A DNA stretch of 19,241 nt from the NCBI GenBank assembly GCA_945947045.1, contig CAMEXG010000014.1, forward strand, positions 1 to 19,241, written 5' to 3'. The DNA is from an uncultured Spirochaetales bacterium (GTDB lineage: Bacteria; Spirochaetota; Spirochaetia; Sphaerochaetales; Sphaerochaetaceae). A program made the translations under genes and the position numbers. Below, piece by piece: positions 1 through 7,070 of this stretch. The notes under the pieces were generated by a model. That model was not told where the DNA came from, did not search any database, and was given only the letters and a program-made list of their open reading frames with translations. The first letter of the stretch is position 1, and each line of letters begins with the position of its first letter.

Positions 1-74
1 AGCTGAAGCATATTCTTCTCGCCATTGATTACTACCGGGATATCATCCACATACATAAATTCAGTTTTGATCAT
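1..74 (-). CDS. hydA: N-terminus of a probable [FeFe]-hydrogenase catalytic subunit (HydA/HndD-like), cut by the window edge
   Basis: Only the first 24 codons are visible, beginning MIKTEFMYVDDIPVVINGEK. This looks like the opening beta strands of the plant-type [2Fe-2S] domain found at the N-terminus of NAD(P)-linked [FeFe]-hydrogenase catalytic subunits and of NuoG-like proteins. A consensus AGGAGG lies 6 bases before the ATG, inside the end of hydB, and the hydB stop is one base away, so the two genes are surely co-transcribed. The HydA identity rests mainly on its position after HydC- and HydB-like genes. A NuoG-like or formate dehydrogenase catalytic subunit is the alternative. The H-cluster cysteines that would decide this lie outside the window. 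Confidence 0.6.
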   Translation of the reverse strand, partial: MIKTEFMYVDDIPVVINGEKNMLQ

Positions 75-75
75 C

Positions 76-1962
76 TTATGCCTCCTTCACTGCACCGAAC
101 TTACAGGTTGAAATACAAGATCCGCAGCGTATACATTTCTCCAGATCAATATGGAACGGCTCTTTGATTTTTCCTGAGATTGCATTGACAGGACACTTTC
201 TAGAACAAGCTGAACATCCTTTACATGTAAGAGGATCGATATAGATTCTCTTTAGCTTCTGACACTGTCCTGCAGGGCAACGCTTATCGCGGATATGAGA
301 CTCATACTCACTTCTGAAGTTCTTGATTGTACTGACAACAGGATTTGGCGCAGATTTACCTAAGCCGCAGAGAGCTGTATGAGAAATAGTATCCGCCAGT
401 TCCTCCAAGAGTTCTATATCCCCCTCCTGTCCGTTTCCAGCCACTATCCTCTCCAATATCTCCAGCATTCTCTTTGTACCTTCTCTGCAAGGTACGCACT
501 TTCCACAGGATTCATTCTGAGTAAAGTGCATGAAGAATCTGGCTACCTCGACCATACAGGTGTGGCTGTCCATAACGACAAGACCACCGGATCCTATCAT
601 TGCTCCGATACCCTTAAGGTTATCAAAATCGAGAGGAAGGTCTAAATGCTCTTTTGTAAGACAGGCACCGCTGGGGCCTCCGATCTGGACAGCCTTAAAT
701 TCGCCGTCTCCTCTCATGCCTCCGCCGATGTCGAAGATAATCTTTCTTAGTGTAGTTCCCATTGGAACTTCAATAAGTCCTGTGTTTGTAATATTTCCTG
801 TAAGGGCAAAAGCCTTTGTTCCCGGGCTATTGGCAGTTCCAATAGATAGATACCAGTCGGCACCTTTACCGATTATCTGGGAAACAGTGGCAAATGTCTC
901 AACGTTATTAAGAACGGTAGGAGAGTCAAACAGACCATGCTCTGTAGTGCGTGGAGGTTTTACACGAGGGAAGCCTCTCTTTCCTTCGATGCTGGCGGTA
1001 AGAGCAGAACCTTCTCCGCAGACAAACGCTCCGGCTCCCTTTGCAATATGGATTCTAAACGCCTTGCCTGATCCTAGAATATCATCGCCAAGAATACCTA
1101 CACTTTCCGCTTCGGAGATGGCTTTCTGTAGTCTCTTTACAGCCAATGGGTACTCTGCTCTAACATAGATATATCCTTCGGTGGCTCCTACAGCGATACC
1201 TGCGATGATCATGCCTTCAAGCATTCTATGGGGGTCGCCTTCCATAATCGAGCGGTCCATAAACGCACCTGGGTCGCCTTCGTCACCGTTACAGACCACG
1301 TACTTCTGGTCTCCCTTTGCTCTTCTTACCTGTTCCCATTTCTTTCCAGTGGGGAATCCTCCGCCTCCGCGGCCTCGCAGAATAGATTTCTTTATCTCTT
1401 CGATAATCTCTTCTTCCTTCATATCAAAGAGAGCTTTTTCAAGGGATTCATATCCACCTATTGCGATATATTCTTCAATGCTATCTGCGTCGATTCTTCC
1501 ACAGTGTTCCAGAACGACTCTATTCTGCTGGCGATAGAATGGAATCTCTTCCTGCTTCTTGTAAAGAACGCCATTAGAAGAATATCCAAGTCTATCGATA
1601 TATTCGCCTTCAACTACAGTCTTCTCAAGAATCTCTTTACAGTCATCGACTTTGACTTTTGTATAGAGCCATCCCTGTGGTTCTATTCTTACAAGAGGTC
1701 CCATTTCACAGAAGCCATGGCATCCGCTCTTTTTGAGTCCTACTTCATCTTCTCCATGAGGTTCGTGTTCGAGAGTCACAGTCACATTAATGCCATTCTT
1801 TTCCATGAGCTTCTTTAATGTGTCGTAGATATTCAAAGAACCTCCGGCTACGCAGCCTGTTCCTCCGCAGACAATTATCTTTCTTGTCTGATTATCGTAA
1901 GCGTTTTTCCAAAGTGCTCTTGCTTCATCAAGAGAGGCCCTTGTCTGGAATTTTTCACTCAT
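76..1962 (-). CDS. hydB: NuoF-like flavin subunit of an NAD(P)-linked [FeFe]-hydrogenase (HydB/HndC type)
   Basis: This 628-residue protein is the NAD(P)H/FMN subunit that passes electrons between NAD(H), ferredoxin-type clusters and the hydrogenase. Domains in order are: a thioredoxin-like [2Fe-2S] domain with C32, C37, C81 and C85; a NuoF core with the glycine-rich FMN/NADH loop GRGGGGFPTGKKW at about 197-209; an SLBB-like segment; the NuoF [4Fe-4S] site (ESCGKCVPCREGT plus a later TALCG cysteine); and a C-terminal two-cluster ferredoxin with two CxxCxxCxxxC motifs. NuoF of complex I lacks the N-terminal [2Fe-2S] and C-terminal ferredoxin parts, whereas hydrogenase HydB/HndC has both, which is why this identity is chosen. 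The start overlaps the hydC stop by 4 bases (ATGA). Whether the complex bifurcates electrons, as in Thermotoga HydABC, cannot be told from sequence alone. Confidence 0.9.
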   Translation of the reverse strand: MSEKFQTRASLDEARALWKNAYDNQTRKIIVCGGTGCVAGGSLNIYDTLKKLMEKNGINVTVTLEHEPHGEDEVGLKKSGCHGFCEMGPLVRIEPQGWLYTKVKVDDCKEILEKTVVEGEYIDRLGYSSNGVLYKKQEEIPFYRQQNRVVLEHCGRIDADSIEEYIAIGGYESLEKALFDMKEEEIIEEIKKSILRGRGGGGFPTGKKWEQVRRAKGDQKYVVCNGDEGDPGAFMDRSIMEGDPHRMLEGMIIAGIAVGATEGYIYVRAEYPLAVKRLQKAISEAESVGILGDDILGSGKAFRIHIAKGAGAFVCGEGSALTASIEGKRGFPRVKPPRTTEHGLFDSPTVLNNVETFATVSQIIGKGADWYLSIGTANSPGTKAFALTGNITNTGLIEVPMGTTLRKIIFDIGGGMRGDGEFKAVQIGGPSGACLTKEHLDLPLDFDNLKGIGAMIGSGGLVVMDSHTCMVEVARFFMHFTQNESCGKCVPCREGTKRMLEILERIVAGNGQEGDIELLEELADTISHTALCGLGKSAPNPVVSTIKNFRSEYESHIRDKRCPAGQCQKLKRIYIDPLTCKGCSACSRKCPVNAISGKIKEPFHIDLEKCIRCGSCISTCKFGAVKEA

Positions 1963-2444
1963 TTGGATTCCTCCTTGACTTTGAGACTATAGATGACTTC
2001 CATTGCCTTATCAGGGGTCATTGCAGGGTGAACCACATCATTTACCGTCATTACAGGAGCAAGGCCACAAGCTCCAAGACAAGATACTGTCTCAATTGTA
2101 AAGAGCTGATCGTCAGTGGTCTTCTTATTGTCTGTGACACCTAACTCTGATCTTACTCTTTCCAAAATTGGAATAGAACCTCTTACATGACAAGCGGTTC
2201 CGTCACAGAATTTGATTACATACTTTCCCTTCTTTTCCAAGGAAAAATTCTCATAGAATGTTGCAACGCTGAATATTCTTGCTTCGCTCATTTCTAGTTT
2301 TTGAGATAGATATGGAAAAGCTTCCTGCGGGAGATAGTGGTAGTGTTCCTGAATTGTCTGAAGGATTGCTATTATGGCGCTTTGTTTACACCCGCATTTT
2401 TCCAATGCAGCATCCACAACAGAATAGTCGAATGGTTCAGGCAT
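1959..2444 (-). CDS. hydC: NuoE-like [2Fe-2S] subunit of the hydrogenase complex (HydC/HndA type)
   Basis: This 161-residue protein has an N-terminal helical region followed by a thioredoxin-like ferredoxin domain. The cluster ligands are C80, C85, C122 and C126 (spacing Cx4C and Cx3C), and the stretch ATFYENF before them is typical of NuoE/HydC. Its length is normal for the family. It is the promoter-proximal gene of the hydC-hydB-hydA order and passes electrons to or from the NuoF-like subunit. The start is supported by an AAAGGAG sequence about 9 bases upstream of the ATG. The cysteine pair C17/C19 near the N-terminus is not part of the known cluster. The alternative, NuoE of a complex I, is unlikely because no other nuo genes are present and the next gene is of the HydB type. 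Confidence 0.88.
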   Translation of the reverse strand: MPEPFDYSVVDAALEKCGCKQSAIIAILQTIQEHYHYLPQEAFPYLSQKLEMSEARIFSVATFYENFSLEKKGKYVIKFCDGTACHVRGSIPILERVRSELGVTDNKKTTDDQLFTIETVSCLGACGLAPVMTVNDVVHPAMTPDKAMEVIYSLKVKEESK

Positions 2445-2470
2445 ATGTAGATTCTCCTTTTAATAAAATT

Positions 2471-2500
2471 GGGCTAATTACCCCACTAATGATGATTTTA
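2471..2500 (-). promoter_or_regulatory. Candidate promoter element and palindrome upstream of hydC
   Basis: On the minus strand a TAAAAT hexamer (2495-2500) could be a -10 box about 50 bases before the hydC ATG. No good -35 box is seen at the right distance. Just downstream, 2471-2484 reads GGGCTAATTACCCC, a dyad with 6 of 7 pairs matching, which would fall near +5 to +18 of the transcript. It could be an operator for a redox or fermentation regulator. It does not resemble the Rex consensus (TTGTGAA-N4-TTCACAA). Confidence 0.3.
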
Positions 2501-2725
2501 CGATACATATCACACAAAAAGATAGATAAATTTTTATTGAATTTAGGTTTTGGAATAATTCTTTCAGCGTTTTTCTTTTCCCAAACGATCATCAATGAAC
2601 ATATGCAAGTATAAATCTGAGGAAGCCAAAGATTTGTCTCAATAACGGAATTGAAGACCGGAGTATTCCTGTTACAAGAATTGCAGTCACCCACCCCAAA
2701 TGGACAGTAATTCCAACAAACATGA

Positions 2726-2860
2726 ACTATTGATCTTCTTATTGAAGAAGATGTCATCTACTATGAGAACCGAATAACCTGCTATCAAAACAAGGATAAT
2801 GATGTGGTCGTCCTTGATATAGACACCAAAGAGTCCGAAGAAGAGCTTATTATACTCTAA
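2726..2860 (+). pseudogene. Possible relic of a coding sequence, unidentified
   Basis: An open stretch of 44 codons without a start codon or ribosome binding site runs from just after a TGA to a TAA on the plus strand. It is rich in Glu, Asp and Tyr (for example VIYYENRITCYQNK and DTKESEEELIIL), with codon choice like the surrounding genes. It looks like a surviving piece of a gene rather than random intergenic DNA. An IS4/IS1634-type transposase fragment is one possibility, but I cannot confirm this. It lies in the only long gene-poor gap of the window, next to inverted repeats. Confidence 0.25.
2733..2752. repeat. Perfect 8-bp inverted repeat with 4-base loop
   Basis: ATCTTCTT (2733-2740) is followed by ATTG and its exact reverse complement AAGAAGAT (2745-2752). 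The stem is AT-rich and no U-tract follows on either strand, so it is not a convincing terminator. Its role is unknown. Confidence 0.5.
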
Positions 2861-2863
2861 GAG

Positions 2864-2948
2864 AAAAGCATGCCCTTGGAATCAAAAGAAATATACAATC
2901 GATGATTGTTTATAACTATGAAAAGACTCCAGAGGGCACAATGCTTTT
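2864..2948 (-). repeat. Nested inverted repeat downstream of the 356-residue gene; possible terminator or small element relic
   Basis: The outer arms are AAAAGCATGCCCT (2864-2876) and AGGGCACAATGCTTTT (2933-2948). They are exact complements apart from a 3-base insertion, giving 13 pairs. Inside the 56-base loop sits a second hairpin, ACAATC-GAT-GATTGT (2895-2909), extended by 3 pairs after one mismatch. The structure begins 3 bases beyond the stop of the minus-strand gene ending at 2951. On that strand it finishes with TTTTCTCTT, so transcription termination is plausible. The long branched loop is unlike a standard intrinsic terminator; the end of a decayed mobile element is the alternative. 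Confidence 0.4.
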
Positions 2949-2950
2949 GT

Positions 2951-4021
2951 TCACCTCAATACTTTCTTTATATCGATAAATGGTTCACGCCAGCCAGCCT
3001 TCTTTGCATGATCCAGCATTTCTTCTCTCTTTTCTCCATGTATAGCCATAATAAACTGGTAGTAGAAAATCTGGTCCGGTCCAAATAGATCATATCCCTT
3101 TTTGTAGATACAATCAGGAGAAGACTCTTTAAGAACATACTTCAGAGACTCCAGATACTCATCCACAGTGAGATATCCTTCTTTAATGAGAGAGTACACA
3201 TTCTCTTCCATTGTTATTTCGAAAGTGAAACCTTCAAAACCTTCTTCTGTGTACTGCATCATCAAAAGTTTATCTGCAAAAGGCTTGGGAGCCCATCTAG
3301 ATACCATAGGTCTCTTTCCCTTTGGTCTTTGATCAAAGGAATACTTCTTCTTTCCCTTGGTCGTCAAAACATCCTTAAGCTGCAAATCAGGAGAGAGGTT
3401 GTCAGAAAAAACATACTCATCGTCTTCTTTCTCAAAAGAAGAGAGGAAATCGAGGTTTGCAGGACACTCGGACAAAGAGACGGTTCTTCCGTTCAGGCTC
3501 AAACCCTTCTCTCTGACATCTCCCAGTTTATCGTTGATAGAGGTCTGAGCTTCTTCATAACTTCTCTCCGGAGGCATCATCAATGAAGGAATCAGAGGTG
3601 GGATCATATTCTTTGAACCAAATCCCAAATCCTCCATACATAGGCAGAATGTAGAATCCGGGGGAGTCTCAAAGATATCCCCACAATGATTTAGATATGT
3701 TTCAAGATTAGGGCACAGCCTATCCCAGTCATCGTCTTCTAAGGCGAAAAACGACCCCATAAATGATGGAATCAAACCAAAAGACCTGCTGATTATCGCA
3801 GAAAGGACTCCAAGGGGGGTTCTATCTGGAACAAGTAACCATCTTTCAACGGTTCCATCCTCCACGTTGGCATATTCCTCCAGATTCTCCAGTGCCTCTT
3901 CATTCAGCTCATTGAAAGTCATCTTGACTCTTAATGGTACAATCTTGAAAAAAGGCGATGCATCTAGAAAAACCTTATCCAGCTTATTAAGCGGGACGTC
4001 AATGTTGGGAGCTTTGGCCAT
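2951..4021 (-). CDS. Hypothetical protein, weakly similar to the plasmid pRiA4b ORF-3 family
   Basis: This is a 356-residue soluble acidic protein with no signal peptide or membrane segment. I do not recognise it firmly. The N-terminal 30-120 region resembles in pattern the opening of pRiA4b ORF-3-like proteins (an R/E-x-W-L-x-V-P strand followed by a helix, here VERWLLVPDRTPLGVLSAII). The C-terminal region keeps a distant trace of the family's DFGD-x-W and 'G..PPEDxGG..Y..FL' signatures, as YTEEGFEGFTFEIT at 257-270 and SPDCIYKKGYDLFGPDQ at 301-317, but the key residues are degenerate. The molecular function of that family is unknown. The start is supported by AAGGAGG 5 bases before the ATG. 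It follows the phosphofructokinase by 9 bases and is the last gene of the ligA-led minus-strand operon. Confidence 0.75.
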   Translation of the reverse strand: MAKAPNIDVPLNKLDKVFLDASPFFKIVPLRVKMTFNELNEEALENLEEYANVEDGTVERWLLVPDRTPLGVLSAIISRSFGLIPSFMGSFFALEDDDWDRLCPNLETYLNHCGDIFETPPDSTFCLCMEDLGFGSKNMIPPLIPSLMMPPERSYEEAQTSINDKLGDVREKGLSLNGRTVSLSECPANLDFLSSFEKEDDEYVFSDNLSPDLQLKDVLTTKGKKKYSFDQRPKGKRPMVSRWAPKPFADKLLMMQYTEEGFEGFTFEITMEENVYSLIKEGYLTVDEYLESLKYVLKESSPDCIYKKGYDLFGPDQIFYYQFIMAIHGEKREEMLDHAKKAGWREPFIDIKKVLR

Positions 4022-4030
4022 TTTTCCTCC

Positions 4031-5344
4031 TTAGTTTTTCATGCTTACAGGCTGTCTCGTATTCTCCAGTACGTCTCTCCAAAGAGCTCCCTCAGGGTTG
4101 ACGTGGTTACGCTTTGCAACTGCAGCTTTGATAGGTATATAAACGAACCTATTGTTTACACTGGAAGCTATGCACTGTGTCTTTCCAGCCATTGCAGCAT
4201 GGACTGCATGGGCGCCAAGACGTGCACAGTAAATCGAATCATAGCTGTTTGCCGGTGTACTTCTGATAATATATGAAGGGTCGATGTACTTGATGGAGAC
4301 AGGGATACATTTCTCTTTGAAGTACTCTTTAATTCTTTCTTTCAAAAATACTCCGATATCCTGATATTTGATGTTTCCGCCGGCATCGACCTCTCCTGTA
4401 GGAGGAACGAGGTCTGTACCTGCTCCTTCCGCAACGAGAATTACTGCGTGACCTCTATCTAAGATTCTCTTTTCAAGGTGATGAAGCAAACCGTTAGGAC
4501 CATCCAAGTCAAATGGATTCTCAGGGATAAGACAGAAATTGACGTCGCTCTGGGCGAGAGAAGTATGGGCTGCAATGAATCCAGACTCTCTTCCCATGAC
4601 TTTTACCAGTCCTATTCCATTATATGCGCTCTTGGCCTCTACATGTGCGCCTCTTACGGCAGGAACTGCAGACGCCACAGCAGTATCGAAACCGAAGGAT
4701 GTATCGATGAACGACAAATCGTTGTCGATTGTCTTAGGAACGCCGACAACAGCGATTTTCAGTCCCCTTCTCTTTACTTCTTCTCCGATATCATAGGCGC
4801 CTCTCAAAGTCCCGTCACCACCGATGGCGATGAGGATGTTGATGTTCTGACGCTCAAGGGTGTCTACAATCTGTTCGATTTCTTTTCCGCCTCCTCTGGC
4901 AGAACCAAGGATAGTGCCTCCCTTTTCCTGGATGTCGTCTACAACATCGGGAGTAAGGTCAATCATCGGCCATGGAGAGTTTTCCAACAGACCAAGGTAT
5001 CCGAATGGGATTCCTGTGATTCTTCTTACACCATATCTGTACCAGAAACATCTGACTACACTTCTTATTACGTTGTTTAGACCTGGACATATTCCGCCGC
5101 AAGTACAGATTGCCGCATGGACATGAGCAGGATTGAAATAGATTTTCTTTCTCGGGCCTGCAAGCTCAAGGACATCTTCCTGATCTTTGGATTCGTCAGC
5201 CTCATCATGGTCTATGTTGAGATATATTTTATCTGTATCTTCTACATAGTCTGCACTTCCGTCTCCATGTACAGATGACATACGTATAGGATTGTCGATC
5301 TTTGCCGCTCCGATTCTCTCGATTGTAAATTCCTGTTTAACCAT
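4031..5344 (-). CDS. pfkA: 6-phosphofructokinase, predicted ATP-dependent (spirochaete/trypanosome-type clade)
   Basis: The 437-residue enzyme phosphorylates fructose 6-phosphate in glycolysis. Visible motifs are CGGICPGLN (82-90), the phosphoryl-donor loop GGDGT (175-179), the catalytic PKTIDND (203-209, with D207 the base) and MGRESGF (250-256). The deciding position after GGD is glycine (G178, E. coli G104). PPi-dependent enzymes carry aspartate there (GGDD). K204 replaces the glycine of classical ATP enzymes (PGTIDND), a combination seen in the ATP-dependent trypanosome enzyme. The first in-frame ATG is at 5359, but AGGAGG lies 6 bases before the ATG at 5344, so I start there. The gene overlaps the end of the regulator gene by 8 bases. 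Databases often label this clade 'diphosphate-dependent', which the sequence does not support. Confidence 0.92.
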   Translation of the reverse strand: MVKQEFTIERIGAAKIDNPIRMSSVHGDGSADYVEDTDKIYLNIDHDEADESKDQEDVLELAGPRKKIYFNPAHVHAAICTCGGICPGLNNVIRSVVRCFWYRYGVRRITGIPFGYLGLLENSPWPMIDLTPDVVDDIQEKGGTILGSARGGGKEIEQIVDTLERQNINILIAIGGDGTLRGAYDIGEEVKRRGLKIAVVGVPKTIDNDLSFIDTSFGFDTAVASAVPAVRGAHVEAKSAYNGIGLVKVMGRESGFIAAHTSLAQSDVNFCLIPENPFDLDGPNGLLHHLEKRILDRGHAVILVAEGAGTDLVPPTGEVDAGGNIKYQDIGVFLKERIKEYFKEKCIPVSIKYIDPSYIIRSTPANSYDSIYCARLGAHAVHAAMAGKTQCIASSVNNRFVYIPIKAAVAKRNHVNPEGALWRDVLENTRQPVSMKN

Positions 5345-5705
5345 TCCTATCCTCCTCAATCAAAGTCTCAACTTTTTCTCTAAATGACACAAACTCTTTC
5401 TCTGCAGCCTCTTTTGCAGAAGTCTGGAATTCTCTGTAGAGATCCATATAACTTCGGGCAAAAGGGGTAAGCTCCAAGCCTTCTCTGGTGGCTCCCCCTC
5501 TTTTTCTCTCTACAAATGGTCTTCCAACCTCATCTTCTAGTCTTTTTAGCATACCATAAGCTTTGGAATAAGAAAGACCCATATTTATACTCGCCGAACG
5601 AAGTGACTTGGATTTGTCTATTTCCTCCAAAAGCCAAAGGACTCCGATTCCCATGTACTTCTTTCCGTCACTGCCTGTTATGTAGAGTTTAGTGTCTAGC
5701 TCCAT
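5337..5705 (-). CDS. ModE/LysR-like winged helix-turn-helix regulator (DNA-binding domain only)
   Basis: This 122-residue protein matches the N-terminal DNA-binding domain of ModE-type regulators. A short beta hairpin (1-20) precedes GVLWLLEEIDKSKSLRSASI, the helix-turn-helix (about 36-60, NMGLSYSKAYGMLKRLE) and a wing with RKRGGATREGLELTPFA (68-84). The C-terminal 35 residues form a charged, probably helical tail. There is no molybdate-binding MOP/TOBE domain, so metal sensing cannot be assumed; single-domain homologues are common. It sits between the aminotransferase (10-base overlap with its stop) and pfk (8-base overlap). The start fits the usual N-terminus of the family, although the GGAG is only 2 bases before the ATG, so translational coupling is likely. 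Its targets are unknown; the molybdenum-hydroxylase-like operon 4 kb away is one candidate. Confidence 0.82.
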   Translation of the reverse strand: MELDTKLYITGSDGKKYMGIGVLWLLEEIDKSKSLRSASINMGLSYSKAYGMLKRLEDEVGRPFVERKRGGATREGLELTPFARSYMDLYREFQTSAKEAAEKEFVSFREKVETLIEEDRNG

Positions 5706-6991
5706 ATCTCCTCTGCCGCCTTATAAACGATTCCAACCAGATCTTCAAGGTTTTCTTTTTCAACTGAGCAATATGCCAGTCTCAAAGTCCTACCCATAAT
5801 ATTGATGGCTCCGACTTCATATTTGGAGAGAAGATGCTGTCTTAGCTCCTCAGCGTCTCTTCCCATTGTATCGAAAGCCATGAAATATCCTGAATTAAAT
5901 GGATATGGCTGAAGCAACTTACTGTCTTTGTATGATTCAAGAGTCTTCTGTATGACTCTATATCTCTCTCCGACAGTATCAAACAAGTGCTGTTTGTCTT
6001 CATCATATTTTGAACCTTTCATTCCTATCTTCAAAAGAGACTGGCCTGGTCTATCGCAGTTGGAGACAGTGCATCTGACAGCACCCAGAGTCTTTTTCTC
6101 CAAAGCGTCCAGTTCTTTTGATCCGAGCGCCTTACCTGCATATGTGATGAATCCTACTCTGAATCCCCATACCATCTCTTCTTTTGTAGCGGCATCGCCT
6201 TTGACAGCCAAAATGTTTTCGTGGGAGTCGGCGAAACGAGAGAAGAGAGATTCTTTCTCAGTATCCTCTTCATAGAAGAGACCGAAGTATGCATCGTCGC
6301 TTATTACAAGAATCTTCTTTCCTGTTTCAGCCACTTCCTTTACAGCTTTTACAATATCCTGGGCTTCCTTCTTTGAAGGAGAGTAGCCTGTAGGGTTATT
6401 GGGGAAGTTAAGGATCAATCTGGCTGTATCTCCCTTGCACTCCAAAAGGGCTTTCTTCATTCCCTCTGTGTTAAAGCCGCCATCTTTAAAAGATGGGAAA
6501 GTCTTTAACTCACCACCTGCAAGATCCTCGAAGATCAACTGATAGTTGTCCCAATAGAGATCAGGGCATACAACCTGGTCTCCTTCATCCATAAATAGTG
6601 TCGCGATTATGCTGATAGTATGGGTAAGACCACCTGTAACAATAGGAGTGGAAGTAAGCTTTCCTTCAAGTGTAGGGTTCTTTTCCACCATCGCCTTTTT
6701 CCACATTGCTCTTAATTCTTTATCGCCACCGCCCGGAGCATAAGAGAAGATCTCTTTCTTTGAGAGGACTCCAGGTACAAATGAGGAATAAATATCGCTT
6801 AGACAGAATGGTTCGCCTTTCTCCTGTGCCAAACCTACAGTCGCATTATATCTCTTGGCCTTTTCTCCTGCTTCTGCAGACTGGGCCACTATACCCTTCG
6901 GGAAATACATGTTTTTTCCCTTCTTTCCCAATAAGTCATATACACAAGAGTCTCTAAGAATATCGTTTAGTTCTATTGCCAGTTCCTTCAT
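5696..6991 (-). CDS. Pyridoxal-phosphate-dependent aminotransferase, class I/II fold
   Basis: This 431-residue fold-type I aminotransferase has the motif NFPNNPTGYSP (195-205), the cofactor-ring aspartate region SDDAY (231-235), a probable Schiff-base lysine K270 (AATKEEMVWGFRVGF) and the R278 region beside it. The Gly-rich stretch YAPGGGDKELR (84-94) corresponds to the usual 'Y....G...LR' near the N-terminus. Substrate specificity cannot be read from these motifs. Aromatic or branched-chain amino acid transamination is common in the fold, but I do not commit to it. The start follows GGAGG with 6-base spacing. It lies 79 bases after ligA and overlaps the regulator gene by 10 bases, so it belongs to the same transcript as the regulator and pfk. 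Confidence 0.87.
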   Translation of the reverse strand: MKELAIELNDILRDSCVYDLLGKKGKNMYFPKGIVAQSAEAGEKAKRYNATVGLAQEKGEPFCLSDIYSSFVPGVLSKKEIFSYAPGGGDKELRAMWKKAMVEKNPTLEGKLTSTPIVTGGLTHTISIIATLFMDEGDQVVCPDLYWDNYQLIFEDLAGGELKTFPSFKDGGFNTEGMKKALLECKGDTARLILNFPNNPTGYSPSKKEAQDIVKAVKEVAETGKKILVISDDAYFGLFYEEDTEKESLFSRFADSHENILAVKGDAATKEEMVWGFRVGFITYAGKALGSKELDALEKKTLGAVRCTVSNCDRPGQSLLKIGMKGSKYDEDKQHLFDTVGERYRVIQKTLESYKDSKLLQPYPFNSGYFMAFDTMGRDAEELRQHLLSKYEVGAINIMGRTLRLAYCSVEKENLEDLVGIVYKAAEEIWS

Positions 6992-7070
6992 ATTTATCCT
7001 CCAGCAAAATAAGATGGAAAAAGAGTAATTATTTGTTGCCTCTTATGCCAATACTTTCCCAAAAATTCCT

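Noticed and set aside
530..1168. Long plus-strand open frames inside hydB (also 1228-1818 and 1181-1537)
   Set aside because: They lie antisense to a gene with clear conserved motifs, have no ribosome sites, and encode compositionally odd Pro/Ser-rich proteins; they are shadows of hydB codon use.
2592..2723. 43-codon hydrophobic minus-strand frame starting MFVGITVHLGWVTAIL
   Set aside because: It looks like a membrane segment, but it has no Shine-Dalgarno, is preceded almost directly by a stop and has no recognisable relatives; retained only as a curiosity of the gap.
2437..2757. 106-codon minus-strand frame upstream of hydC
   Set aside because: No ribosome site, Cys/Asn/Ile-rich composition unlike the neighbours, and it runs through the hydC promoter and into its start region.
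2861..2980. Plus-strand frame ending TMLLFTSILSLYR that resembles a transposase C-terminus
   Set aside because: Its last part is antisense to the end of the 356-residue gene, so the resemblance is most likely accidental. It is also out of frame with the relic before it.
6992..7070. Terminator between ligA and the aminotransferase gene
   Set aside because: No stable hairpin followed by a U-tract is present in the 79 bases, so read-through is assumed.
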